From Anaspis maculata (lineage: Eukaryota; Arthropoda; Insecta; Coleoptera; Scraptiidae), in assembly GCA_949128115.1 (NCBI GenBank), contig OX421966.1:52387416-52451415 (forward strand): a stretch of 64,000 bases of DNA. Direction: 5' to 3'. The notes beneath the pieces were generated by a model, which made no database searches, was not told the DNA's origin, and saw only the letters and a list, made by a program, of their open reading frames with translations. Position 1 is the first letter of the stretch; each line of letters opens with the position of its first letter. Below, one piece after another: positions 34,363-46,849 of the stretch. The position numbers and the translations under genes were made by a program.

Positions 34363-35247
34363 CAACGCATATAAACCCAACAGAGTACATGCCAGTTTCA
34401 TGCTGACATCCATGGTTCCGGAAGCCTCCTCCTCCATTTCTCTGAACATATGCCAATTCAAACACGTCAGAATTGCGGTTACGCAGAGCCCCAGTCCTGC
34501 AAGACACGTCTTTCCAAAAATTCTATTATGTACAATCACCATCTCATTCATGGTTCTCAACATATGTTCAATTTCAAGTATGGAACTGAAAACATCTTTC
34601 TGGTCAACTTTGAAATGCGAAACCGTTGTCTCCAACCAGCAGTTGATGGATCTGTATCTGCATGCGAAAGCTCTTCCAGTATTGTACATCAAGAACGCGA
34701 TCAAGGTATAGTAACACCAGCAAAAAGGAATCATAACATAACTAAGTCTGAACCATGTAGATTGAATCAGCTGCGATATTATGTTGGTTGTGAACAGCAC
34801 GCTGCCCCCGACGCATCCAAGAAGAATGATTACGAACTGAACCGTGACGTAGTTCACGAAGCTCTTAGCCTTGTCGTTCTTGGTGTTGAATCTTTTGTCG
34901 ATTTGTTCAAACGTGCCGAGCAGTTTGGACCACTGGTTCTGGTTGAAGAAGCACGAGCTCAAGATCATGGACACCGCTACCATATTGGCGAGGACGTCAT
35001 GGAAATAGTCCAAGACCACTTGCGCCGTTGTGAAAAAACGAACATGTTGTTCGTTTCTTAAGTACAAGCCGTAAATTCCTCCGGAGATTATTATTGTCGA
35101 GTACAAAATGGCTTGGATTTTGTTGGCCAGCGGATGGGTGACTGTTGCTTCGTCGAAGCTGTAGGAAGGTACTATCGCCGAGAATTTTAAGATGGCGAAG
35201 ACGGGTTTGAGGAAGCGAATATCGCTTCTTGATAGCTGAAGCGTCAT
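34363..35247 (-). CDS. Gustatory receptor exon E (first exon without its own second exon)
   Basis: 295 codons, start MTLQLSRSDIRFLKPVF, open to a phase-0 donor TTG|GTAAGATT (GT at 34361-34362). TM1-TM6 are present, including the family blocks VPSYSFDEA, FFNQNQWSKLL, GRAFACRYRSIN and HNRIFGKT. Nearest paralogue is F (49676-50563); E and F form a subfamily apart from B, C, D and G. No TM7 exon occurs between it and exon D. It would have to splice over exon D to 28476-28198, or else be a truncated gene. The absence of stops and the intact splice site favour use. Confidence 0.75.
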
Positions 35248-35285
35248 TTTACAACTGTTGCTACCAAGTTGCGTGTATTTGAACA

Positions 35286-35296
35286 GAATCGATATT
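35286..35296 (-). promoter_or_regulatory. Conserved ATCGAT element upstream of exon E
   Basis: GAATCGATATTC (the minus strand reads the same core) 41 bp upstream of the ATG; F has the same core at the same distance. Confidence 0.45.
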
Positions 35297-35679
35297 CACG
35301 ATCCAGTAGCGGTTTGTTTCACAACCTAATTATTCAAAGTGTTCCTAACTTTCAAAGCAATTAACTAATTAACCGGTGGGTAGGTACCACTGCGATACCA
35401 CTGTGAGTAAATACTTCCGTAAATATAATATACAGGGTGGTTCAGGTTTTAGTGGAAAAACTATCAGGGTCGATAGAGAATCAAACAAGTGAGTATGCCT
35501 TCACGTGCGTGAGTCTCAGTAGCGTACTTTCTTGAGGCATATTGTGAATGTAAAACAAATTTGGTTGAAGGAGAAACACCATTCTTTGCCCACAATGACA
35601 CCACAATGAGGTACTTGAAAATTCTTTCAATCAACAACAACAAGGTTTATGTTTTACAATTATCTGTTTATTGTTACTT

Positions 35680-35894
35680 TGGAGGCGGCGTGTTGGAGCG
35701 GCAGCGTTTGGCAAAGAAACTCTTGCACAGTTTGAGTTGGGAGCTTCTTAATCTTTTAGGTAACATCAACAGCTAAATCAGTGAAAATTGTTGAAAGTTG
35801 CACTTTTTTCTTTTGGGCGGAAGTTGGAGGCGGCGCCATATCAATAGTAGCCTATCCTTTCCAATTTTTAGTCAGCTATCCATATAGTGAAATA
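35680..35894 (+). repeat. Direct repeat flanking the 4.2-kb palindrome (left)
   Basis: GGCGGCGTGTTGGAGCGGCA ... GTAGCCTATCCTTxCC ... CAGTCAGCTAT recurs in the same orientation at 40146-40350, just outside the palindrome. Confidence 0.7.
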
Positions 35895-38800
35895 AAGTAC
35901 GCAACAAAAGTCGTGTCACCCCCTAAATTTTTATCGGTTTCCAAAACTGATTATCTTCGAATTCTCTTGAGCGATTTTGGATTTCTTTCAACTGGTAGAC
36001 AGCACAGTTCTTCGGCTATCAGATCTTGTTTTTGAGAAATATAAAAGATGTGAAATAAGGTTTGTACAGGGTGACACATTAGACAGTGCCAAATTTATGG
36101 AAGTTCCGTAATCCCCCATTCTCTCAAAAAAAAAATTTTTCAATTCAAAAATGAAATTCACGAAGAGTGATGTTTTACCTCGGGATGGTTTTTGATTTTC
36201 AGCCAAATTTTGATTTTTTCGAAAAATATTCGTGTCAGTTTGTAATCTCTCACGATAAATGCCGAACTGTTGATCCGATCGATTTGAAATTTAGTATGCA
36301 GACATGGATTTGTTGTCGAATGAGCGTATCAGTTTTTTGCTGTCATCTGTCAAACAGAAGTGTCACTATCAGAAAATGACAGAAGCCCATTCTTACGGAA
36401 CTTGACTTGCAATATTATATCATTTTGAAGCCCGTAAAAAACTGTATTCGAAACTCAAAATCTTGTGTCTATTTACCATCTGTCAAATATTAAAAAATGT
36501 CAAATTTTAAAATTTTATTATTTATTTATTCAAAATCTATCCGATGAATTGGAACCAAATTTGGCAGGAAGCAAGACAACAAAAGAGTCAAATCAAGTCT
36601 GCAGTTGCAGTTTTCGTTCATTTTCTAGTCGAGCGTTATGAATTTTCAAAATTTCTCCTAGCCGTTGCCACCCGAGAGAGCCTTTAACCCGGGTTTTGAC
36701 CAGAACGACTCGCTTTTGATGCAGGACTCCACTCAAAAATTTATTTTTTCTCGGGGATCGACTTTTTCCGAATAATTCTAACTGATATAAAAAAAAATGG
36801 ATTTGGCGTCGTGTAGACTCATTTTTAAAATTGACAGCTCCGGTTCTCCGACGGTGATTTTTTCAAGATGAATTTTTCTCATTCCGTGAGTTTGGAAAAA
36901 CTGCAGTGCAAACTTCAAAATGCAAAATCAAATTCAAAATTTTAGGTGCAGGCATGCTGGGAGTGAAAGTTGGAGAATAGATTTAAATAATTTTTAGAGG
37001 AAAAATTTTCGAAATCGGACCTACGGTTTTCGAGTAGGACTCCTCTATGGGTAACCAGCATATTTTACGACTTTTCATCCCGTGAGCAGATTTCCACCAT
37101 TTTTTTTCAAATAAAAGGTAACTGGCGCTTGAACATTTTCCAACAAGTTTTTTTCCAATTTCACGGGAATTTCCCTGTTGAAAATGTAAACCAGCCTGGG
37201 TTATCGAGACCGGACTTGAATGATGAAGCTAAAAGACCTTTTGTTTAAAAAAAAAGGGTGGAAATCTGTTCACGGGATAAAAAGTTGGAAAATATGAATA
37301 CCATACTCAAAAACCGTAGGTCTGATTTCGAAAATTTCTCTTCCAAAAATTAAATATCAATCATTTTTCCAACGTTCATTCTCAGCATGTCTGCACCTAA
37401 AATGGATATTTCGTGGGGCTCACCGTATGTTGAAGTTTACACTACAGTTTTTTCTCAAATTCACGAAATGTGCAAAATTCATTTTGAAAAAATCACGGTC
37501 GGAAAATCGAAGCTGTATCAATTTTGAAAATGGGTCTACACGATGCCCAATCCAACCTATTTTCGATATCAGTTAAAATTATTTGAAGAAAGTCGATCCC
37601 CAAGTAGAAATGAATTTTTGAGTGAAGGTCTGCATCAAAAGCGAGTCGTTCTGGTCAAAACCCTGATTGGAGGCTCTCTCGGGTGGCAACGGCTAGGAGA
37701 AATTTAGAAAATTCATAACGCCCCGACTAGAAAATAGTGGAAAACTGCAACTGCAGACTTAATTTGACTCTTTTGTTGTGATGCTGCGTGTCAAATTTGG
37801 TTCCAATCCATCGGATAGATTTTGAATAATTAGATAGAAAAACTTGGAATTTTTGACATTTTTTGATATTTGACAGATGACAGATAGACACAAAATTTTA
37901 ACAGTTTTGAAAACACCTTTTCAAGGGCTTTCAAACGACATATTGCAAATCAAGTTCCGTGAGAATATGCTTCTGTCATTTTCTGGCAGTGACACTTCTG
38001 TTTGACAGATGACAGCCAAAAACAGATGGGCTAATTCGACAGCAAAACCATTAGACCAAGAGCTAGCAACGTTTTATTCACCTCATAAGCAAAATGCGGT
38101 TTGACTTCTGGGGCATGTAGAGATTATGATGGGCTTCCATAAAATCTTTGTCTTATGAAAAACACCCCTTGCTTTCTCACAAGACAAGCAAAGAAATGTG
38201 CCATTTGACAGCAGTATTCAACAGCGGATTTTCTGGAGTTCATAATCGATATAGATATCAATTTTATCAGGAATGGATAGGTTGAACTATCTTTCAACTA
38301 AATTGAATGAAAAAAGACACCGAAATGTATTAGAAACTACCAAAAACCAGATTTCCAAGCGGACGGAAGTTGGCACCGGTTTTTCTAGTAGGCGTGATTC
38401 GAGAATCGGCCATCAAATGCGATCCAAACAGCTCGGCCTAGCCTACTATTGTAGGTTCACTTGTACTGTGACTCTAGTTGGCTGGGCAAATTTTCTACTT
38501 TAGCATTGTAGGCTTGCCGCCTTTTCACCTAGTGTGAAACTGACTTCTCTGGAAGTGAAGTTATATTTCTTATCAAATTGATATTAAAATCTTGGAAAAC
38601 TGACCTGGTCACATGTGGAAGAGCGACTAGGGGGACGCAGTGCTGTGTTACCGTCATTTAGACACCAAAAGAGCACGGGGCGGCCGCAAATTTAAGTCAT
38701 CTTGACGGCGGCCCATTCAGAGTCGACAAAAACTCGTCCCGGAAGCCCCAAAACGAAAGCAAATTGCAAATTGAAGGTACTAACATCAATTTTGGTTCAA

Positions 38801-40088
38801 TACGCAACTTTGAGCGGCTGGGTTTTTTGAAATTTGGTTTAATTTACTTTTTACACGTAAAATCTTTTGCCAATGACAGACTGCAGGGCGATCCTTGCAT
38901 CGCCCATAATTCTTCAAGGTTTGGCTTGTATTTTTGACTGGAAGAGGCGAAAGGGTTGATGATTGCATGGGGCCCCTTTTTTGGACGAAGGGCATCGTAT
39001 ACTCTTTAATTTGAAGCACCAAAAGTTGAACCGGTTTCAAGAGGTTAGGAATATTTTTCACAACTGTCAAATGTCAAGGCTCTCTTGATTTATTTGTTCA
39101 TTGGCGGAAATTAAAAACAGGTCGAAAAATTGTTACATTTTCCAATAAAATGGAAAAAAGCGTCAGACATCACGTCCCGCAAAAATGTTCCGGCTATCTG
39201 TGAAGGAAATACGCAAAAAATGTGTTTTAAAACTGGTCCGGCCAGAGCAGCCAACTGCAAAGTTTTGGGGGTTTTCTATATTTCACATTTGGAAACTTAA
39301 AAACAAAATCTCACAGCCGACTAGAATCACGGTACAAGTGAACCTACTTTATCTTGAACATGCCAGTTGAGAAAGTCTGGTTTTTGGTAGTATCTAATAC
39401 ATTACGAGATTCGGTCCTATTCAATTTAGTTGAAAGATAGTTCAATCTATCCATTTCTGATAAAATTGATATTTATATCGATTAAGAACCCCAGAAAATC
39501 CGCTGTTGAATACTGCTGTCAAATGGCACATTTCTTTGCTTGTCTTGTGAGAAAGCAAGGGGTGTTTTTCATAAGACAAAGATTTTATGGAAGCCCATCA
39601 TAATCTCTACATGCCCCAGAAGTCAAACCGCATTTTGCTTATGAGGTAAATAAAACGTTGCTAGCTCTTGGTCTACATGTCTGCATACCGTATTTCAAAC
39701 TGATGAGATCAACAGTTCAGCTGTTTTCGTGGAAGATTACAAACAGACACAAATATTTTTCAAAAGATCAAAATAGGGCTGAAAATCAAAAACCGTCCCG
39801 AGGTAAGACATCACTCTCCATGAATTTCGTTTTTGAATTGGGTAGAAAATGTTTTTGAGAGAATGGGGGATCATGGAGCTTTCATCAATTTGGCACTGTT
39901 TGATGTGTCACCCTGTACAAACCTTATTGGACATATTTTATATTTCGCAAAGACAAGATCTGATAGCCGAAGAATTGTGCTATCTACCAGTTCCAAGAAA
40001 TTCAAAATCGCATGAGAGAATGTGAAGATAATCAGTTTTGAAATCCGATGAAAATTTAGGGGGTGACACGACTTTTGTTGCGTACTTT
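35895..40088. mobile_element. 4.2-kb nested palindrome
   Basis: Ends AAAGTACGCAACAAAAGTCG and its mirror CGACTTTTGTTGCGTACTTT. Successive mirrored layers: the CAGGGTGACAC end (36066 against 39906); 36240-36420 against 37860-38050; R2 arms 36480-37200 against 37200-37900; 38050-38330 against 39380-39670 (for example CTTGCTTTCTCACAAGACAA); 38440 against 39310. The centre near 38.85 kb is less symmetrical. No gene recognised. Confidence 0.75.
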
Positions 40089-40145
40089 ACTTGGTTCGCT
40101 ATGTCTTCGAGTTATTGGGCTTGTGTTTTTCATTTATCTCTTACT

Positions 40146-40350
40146 TTGACGGCGGCGTGTGGGAGCGGCAGCGTTCGGACAAGCAAATGTTGCACAGTTT
40201 GAGTTGGCAGTTTCTAAATGTTGAGGAAACATGTCAATCAGTAACAATTGTGAAAGTTGCACTTTTTGTCGTTTGAGAGCGGAATCTGGGGGTGGCGACT
40301 AACCAAAAGTAGCCTATCCTTCCCCATTTTCAGTCAGCTATTATTCATAC
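40146..40350 (+). repeat. Direct repeat flanking the 4.2-kb palindrome (right)
   Basis: Same-orientation copy of 35680-35894. Confidence 0.7.
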
Positions 40351-42120
40351 AGCGAAAGAATCAGATCGCTGTCTTCGGGTTCCTGTTTTTCATTTTAAAT
40401 TGATTGGGGGCGGTTTTCAGCAACTTTTTCATGTCGGCGGGGCATATTGAAGATGGAATGTTTCTGGGCTTACGTTTATAAGAAGTGTTGGGAGTCCCGG
40501 GACGTCGCATTCACTCAATAAGACACCTTATAACGCTCGAAAACTTTATTATCACGGGAGCGACTTTACACACGTCCGCCTTGTTCATGCTTTGGTCCCG
40601 TACTGCCCGCTTGGTTCTGCTTCCTGTGGCACGCAGGAAGTAGGTACCTCGGTACTGCCAACCTAACCATTGCCAACTTTGGCGCTAACAGAAGCAACTA
40701 TGTATCATTCATCAAATGAGTACATCAGAGTATTGGGTCTGGGAGAAATAGCAATATCATGTTTATTCAAGTTGCCAATACTTTATCAAGACATTCAATA
40801 CAGCCTAGCCCAGCTTTGGGGGTGGCAGCTATGTAACAGCGAAAACATCAGAAAGCTAAGGCGTCTGTTCGCGAGGAGTTCGAGGAACGGACAGACGGAC
40901 GGACAAAGCGGCTGCGAAAGCAATTTTCATCAAGATGGAAAATGCGCTAAAAACGTCGTTTTGACAGCTTTTTTCGTACGTTCATTGCGTTACACCTACG
41001 TCGTCACTTGACGACCCGCTGCTGTTGTAGTAGTTTACAATTATAGTTTCGTGGATAAGAATAAGCTGGCTCTAGGAGTAAAAACCCCTGACTACAGGTT
41101 TTTACTTTGAGTCCCTGCCGTACACCGTACATTCTGTGACCGTACTATCCAACTCACCTTTCTAGATCATTCGGTGAAATTTTATTTTGCTTGCACTACC
41201 CACACCCAGGTCGCTTGTTATTGACAGTAGTCACCCGTCAATATTGACATCTGGAGCTACCTCCAGCAACAGAACAAAAGACGTTAACAAGATCGGAGAC
41301 AGGTCGAGGAGGCTTGCAGGTTGCAGGGAGGTTCGGAGGAAGCAGGAGTGTTTTACGAGCTTACGTAATTTATAACAGAAACGAATTCTTTATATCTCAT
41401 TTATTGTTGATCATTCTTGTGTGGTGTCGACACCTCGACACCCAGATGGGTAAAAGAGGTTACGATTATATATATTTATATCGCTTACAAAGTGCAACAT
41501 CGATTTTTTTTTCTTAAATCGCACACCCTGTATTTCAACATGGAAATCGATTCCGCTTTTCATCCTGATTACAAATATATATCACATTTGATGGGTTAGT
41601 CAACAAAACACCTGAAAAAAATGATGAATGAATGTAAATTTCGGTACTTTTTGAAAATTTCTCGGAAAATTTCAAACTTGTCTTGTTAACCTTGTTACGT
41701 CATTGCTCATCATTTCTCCATTTTCCGGTTCTCAAAACCAGTTCTTAGCGCTTAATCTCAAGTCAAAGCTTAACACTCGGCTTAACATATCTCTATCATG
41801 CAGAGTTACACAACGCTAGGACGTACCGATATATTGACAATTTATTTTCAAAGACAAAAATCAATGATGGTGTTATTTCAGTTTATTGAAAACAATGTTG
41901 ATCTTATAGAAATGTGTAGTCAGAATGGGAGAGTTCCTGTGAAAAAGTTGATCTTATGATTTAACCCCTTCGGACTTTTTCTTTTCAGGTTATCTCAAGC
42001 TATCAAGCTATCCTTGATACACAGCTGGGTTGGGTGAGTGCGTCATTCACTTAGAAGAAGGGCGGAAGTCTGCCGAAGGCTGCGTGATGGCTACTTGGCC
42101 AATATTTTGTTTCAAGAAAA
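40351..42120. other. Intergenic, no gene recognised
   Basis: Holds a GC-rich stretch at 40490-40660, a CGGACAGACGGACGGAC tract near 40885 (also found mirrored at 30500 and 32810), and a CACCCTGTA terminus near 41525 that looks like the end of a decayed foldback element. Nothing coding seen. Confidence 0.4.
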
Positions 42121-42714
42121 TACACACATCAAAAGAATCTAGGTAGTACGGACGTTAAGGGAACCTACCTTGCATTTCATCCCGATGCAAAACGCTTTTG
42201 CACGTGAGTGGTAGGTACCTATAGGTAATTTTTTAAAAGTGGTGCCCCGATGGCTCCCGCGACTGTCGTGCTTCCGAAGAGGTGGAAGATCCAAAAAATT
42301 ACCTACCATTTTTGAAATAGTTCCTTTTTTTATACTTTTTTTGCTGGACTATATTTCCAAGGTCGAGGAGCACAATGCAATAAATTTCCAGAAAGTGTCA
42401 TGCACCAGTGGGCTACCAAACGGCTGCGAAGGGGCCGAGATGCGATTTATTACAAGTCTTATGGTAAACCTGACCTAACACTTTTTTTGACATGTTTGGT
42501 ATCATTTCTGACCAAATCGCACATTCTGATTCCAAAGATAAATATGAAATTTTGATAGAGACGTGTTTAAACCGGTTTTTGTCATAAAAAGATGATTCTT
42601 TTACCCTCAAAATTGATGTTTTGTAATTCTGCTTCCATCAATGTCCAATGTTATTATAACTATGATTTTGACTTAGACAGTTGGTTTGGGCTATTCAACA
42701 CAAAAATATTATTT

Positions 42715-43305
42715 AAACCGTATTATGTCAATACGGTTTGCTCAAGGCTGGCCTCTTCCTGTTACATGCTTTTGACTCTCAGAAAATCGGTTAGTATTGA
42801 TATACTTCTCCAGACTTATTACGCCGTCTGCCAGTCCGTCATTTCCTACGGTGTTGTGGTATGGGGCCGGTCCACTGATGTCGGAAGAGTCCTGAGAGCA
42901 CAAAAAAGGATAGTGCGGGCGATGTTTGGTTTGCCTTTCGGGGCCTCATGCAGGGAATACTTTGTCAAACATAAAATCCTAACGGTCACGTCAATTTATA
43001 TTCTGAAAGTTCTGTGCTATGCTTTTGAAAATAGGTCGCTGCTTACCTTGAACGGGGATGTCCACGATTACTGCACGCGGCAGAGAGGAATGATAAGACC
43101 TTTAGCACATAAGCATACTTTTCACGAAAGATCGCCTCTCGCCGCTGGTTGCAGGTTGTTTGGTGAGTTACCCCCTGAGTTGCGTAACATCGCGGATTTT
43201 AAGGAATTCAAATCTGAGGTTAGGGTCCTTTTGACCTCTCATTGCTTCTACAGTCTGGCGGAGTTTCGGGGATTCCTCGGTGATTTGCGGCGGGGTCGAC
43301 ATTGA
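42715..43305 (+). pseudogene. C-terminal part of a LINE reverse transcriptase
   Basis: About 190 residues, open. It carries the LINE RT thumb and C-terminal pattern: ILLQTYYAVCQSVISYGVVV, WGRS, LRAQKRIVRAMFGL, SCREYFVKHKILTVTSIYIL, PPELRNIADFKEFKSEVRVL. It lacks the RT palm, endonuclease and ORF1. The frame runs upstream into R1 sequence (about 40 chimeric codons, 42592-42714), which is an accident of the insertion. It resembles jockey/CR1/RTE-type elements; the clade is not resolved. Confidence 0.85.
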
Positions 43306-43389
43306 ATTGCATTTAAATCGCTTGAGCCTGTAGACGTTGTTGTCCGAGTACCTACCTATTTGTATTTCTGTTTGTATTGTTGTAACATA

Positions 43390-44291
43390 CAGGGTTATTC
43401 AAAAGTCCGGGATAAAATTCATAATTTTTTTCCATATTTATTCCGGAAAAAACGCTCGAACAGGTCGATTTCTAAAAACGGTAAGCCGTTTTTTCATGAC
43501 ACGTGTCATGTTCTACCGTCAACCCCCTAACCCCAAGCCACCCTTAGTATTTTTTTTCAAATGGCACCCTATGGCTTGTGGGGGCTCGTTGGAAAGCTTG
43601 TCAAAAACTCTATTCAGATATACCATTGAAAATTAGATCGGACGCTTCACCATGAAGTTTTGAGGAACCCCAGTTTTACTAAAGAGTCCGGAATAAAATT
43701 CATAATTTTTTCCATATTTATTTCGGAAGAAACGCTCGAATAGGTCGATTTCTTAAAACGGTAAGCCGTTTTTTCATGACACGTGTCATGTTCTACCGTC
43801 AACCCTCTAACCCCAAGCCACCCATTTGCCGGGTGCCATTTGAAGAAAAATACTAAGGGTGGCTTGGGGTTAGGGGGTTGACGGTAGAATATGACACGTG
43901 TCATGAAAAAATGGCTTACCGTTTTTAGAAATCGACCTGTTCGAGCGTTTTTTCCGAAATGAATATGGAAAAAAATTATGAATTGTATTCCGGACTGTTA
44001 AGTAAAACTGGGGTTCCTCAAAACTTCATGATGAAGCGTCCGATCCGATTTTCAATGGTAAATCTGAATAGAGTTTTTGACAAGCTTTCCAACGAGCCCC
44101 CACAAGCCATAGGGTGCTATTTGAAAAAAAATACTAAGGGTGGCTTGGGGTTAGGGGGTTGACGGTGGAACATGACACGTGTCATGAAAAAACGGCTTAC
44201 CGTTTTTAGAAATTGACCTGTTCGAGCGTTTTTTCCGAAATAAATATGGGAAAAAATTATTAATTTTATTCCGGACTTTTGAATAACCCTG
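43390..44291. mobile_element. TA-flanked foldback element in the LINE 3' region
   Basis: 902 bp. Ends TA|CAGGGTTATTCAAAAGTCCG and CGGACTTTTGAATAACCCTG|TA. Each half contains a further inverted copy of TTTCTAAAAACGGTAAGCCG and CATGACACGTGTCATG, so it is a double hairpin around 43685 and 43840. Noncoding. Confidence 0.85.
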
Positions 44292-44365
44292 TATATGTGT
44301 ACTTATTGTATTATTATTACTGTGACTTATCTTCATCTATGTTATATAGTAACAAAAGATTATTA

Positions 44366-44398
<33 letters not shown>

Positions 44399-44771
44399 GC
44401 TGAACTTTTTTCCCGTTTTCTCAAAGTCACAGCATGATTTTGTTTCTTGAGATGTATCATGTCAAAGCTTGATGTGACGAAACAAGCTATTTGACAGAAA
44501 AATTAGGCTAGGTCAAAATGTAGCGTTGATTTGGTACTTTATTCATTTCAAGGCATGGAAATAGTTTTCTCTGTCAAACAAAATAGAAAAAACTAAAATC
44601 GGAGTCGTATTTTAGTCATGACATCCTTTTTCTTTCGACATTGCGAGCTTTTGGAATCAAATTTCTACATGATGCACGTTTTGGAACAAAACTACCGTGT
44701 GATTTTGTCACATCGATAGAAACTTTTGGTGTACGAAATTCATCTATAAAATAGTTTAACTGAACAATCTA

Positions 44772-45989
44772 CAGGGTGATTCACCACCAAATCAACATAG
44801 ATCAAGGGCAGGTCCAGTTTTTCCAGGCAAACCTGGATCTGGCTTTGAAATTTTTCTAACGCTGTTCGTTTCGAAGCTACAGGGTGATTCATGTATTTCG
44901 TAGATTTTTTTGACAGGCCATAACTTTTGAACAACCCAACAGATTGGTTTGAAATTTTGTGGGTTTATTCTTCTATTGATATCTGACACATCGCTTTATC
45001 AAAGAGTTCAAAATTTCCAGGGCCGGCCTTGAAAAAAGAAATTTGGAAGCTTTTTTCGAAAAAGACACTCTGTATGCATATTATTCAAAATTCATTTTCA
45101 TATTCAGAAACAACATAAAACATGCTATTATTATCGCGAAAAAAATTGCTTGGCACCATTAAGCTGTCAAAAGAAAATTGATAATCCTGATGATTTTTGA
45201 GGTTTTTTTGTAAATCAATATTTCAAAATATTTACAAATGATTTATTATGGCCCCAAATTTCAGCCATTTCGTCATAAAAATAAAAATGACATTTTTCTC
45301 GTTTTCTCAGTAGTAACAAAAAGTTTCAACCGAATTTAAAAAAACTTATTCAACGTCCCTCAGCTTCACTTCTATCCCAAATTGAGCTAAAATTGAGGAA
45401 CATATCAAAAAATGTTTGAAAATTTTGATGAAATTTTTTGTTACTTCTGAGAAAACAAGAAAAATGTCATTTTCATGTGTCTGACAAAACGGCTGAAATT
45501 CAGGGCCATAATAGATCATTTGCAAGTATTTGAAAATATTAATTTAGAAAAAATCCCAACCTCAAAAATCTTGCGATTGTCAAAATTTTCTTGACAGCTC
45601 AATGGTGCCAAGCAATTTTGTTTGCGATATTATTAGCATGTTTGCTGTAGTTTCCGATTTTGGAAATGAAATTCGAAAAATATGCATACAGAATGTCTTT
45701 TTCAGAAAAAAGCTTTGGAGTTTTTTTTACAAGGCCGGCCCTGGAAACTTCAAACTGTTCGATAAGGCGATGTGTCAGATATCAATGGAAGAATCAACCC
45801 ACAAAATTTCAATCCAATCCATTCGGTCGTTCTGAAGATACGGCTTGTCAAAAAATTCGACAACATACATGAATCACCCTGTAACTTCGAAACAAACAGT
45901 GTTAGAAAAATTTCAAAGCCAGATCCTGGTTCGCCTAGTGAAACTGGACCTACCCTTAGGCTATGTCCATTTGGTGATGAATCACCCTG
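44772..45989. mobile_element. TA-flanked foldback element with a second element nested inside
   Basis: 1218 bp; outer ends TA|CAGGGTGATTCACCACCAAA and GATGAATCACCCTG|TA. A second pair of the same end type with its own TA flanks lies at 44880 and 45881 (CAGGGTGATTCATG ... CATGAATCACCCTG), so outer arms of about 105 bp enclose a 1.0-kb inner hairpin. A 181-codon frame on the minus strand (45750-46295) crosses repeat boundaries and is not a gene. Confidence 0.82.
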
Positions 45990-46849
45990 TATATCAAAAT
46001 TGTGATCATCAGTGTTCCAACCACAATGGGAATGGAGCTCAAAAACGACAAATTCATAGGTCGAAACTTCGCGTTTTTTCAGAAATTTATTCCGCATTGT
46101 CGGAAGAAAAACTGTCATGACTGAAATACGGCTCCAATTCCAGTTTTTTTTATTTTGTTCGATAGAGAAATCTATTTTCATACCTTGAAATGAATGAAGT
46201 ACTAAATTAAAGCCACATTTTGACCCTAGTCTAATTTTTCCTGTGAAATCAATAGCACGTTTCGTCACATCAAGCTTTGACACGATACATGTCAAGAAAC
46301 AAAACCACTCCGTGACTTTGTGAAAACCGGAAAAAAGTTCAGCAAATGATATTTTTGTGTGGAATAGCCCAAACTAACTGACTAAGTCGAAATAATAGTT
46401 ATAATAACATTGAACAATGGTAGAAGTAGAATTATACAAAACATCAATTTTGAGGGTGGAGAAAATCATGTTTTTCTGATAAAATCGGGTCAAACACGTC
46501 TCTATCAAAATTTCATACTAATTTTTGGAATCAGAATGTGCGATGTTGTCAGAAATGATACCAAACATGTCAAAAAAAAGTGTTAGTTACGGTTTACCAT
46601 AAGACTTGTGAAAAATCGCACTTTGGCCCCTCTGTAGCCGTCTGGTACGCCACTGGTGTATGACACTTTCTGGAAACTTTTTGTATTGTGTTTCTCGGCC
46701 TTAAAAATATATATGTGGTCCAGCGGAAAAATTATGAAAAAAGCAATGATTTAAAAAATGGTAATTTTTTGGACCTTACGTTTAAAAGCGTTCTGCATCG
46801 GAATGAAATGCAAGGTTGGTCCTGGTATGTGCCGCTAACGTTCGTACTA

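Larger units (their letters stand above)
42715..44398 (+). mobile_element. 5'-truncated non-LTR retrotransposon (LINE), itself interrupted
   Basis: The uninterrupted copy of R1 at 46.3 kb (reverse strand) reads ...CACAAAAATATCATTTGCTGAAC; here the same sequence is broken after ATATTATTT and resumes at TTTGCTGAAC (44397). The insert ends in an (ATTT)n tail (44370-44398), as expected for target-primed reverse transcription, and encodes the end of an RT. A 902-bp foldback interrupts its 3' untranslated region. Confidence 0.82.

Noticed and set aside
34450..35061. 203-codon plus-strand frame
   Set aside because: Antisense shadow of receptor exon E; equivalents exist opposite C, D, G and H.
45750..46295. 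181-codon minus-strand frame
   Set aside because: Crosses the end of a foldback element into R1; mirrored sequence has stops.
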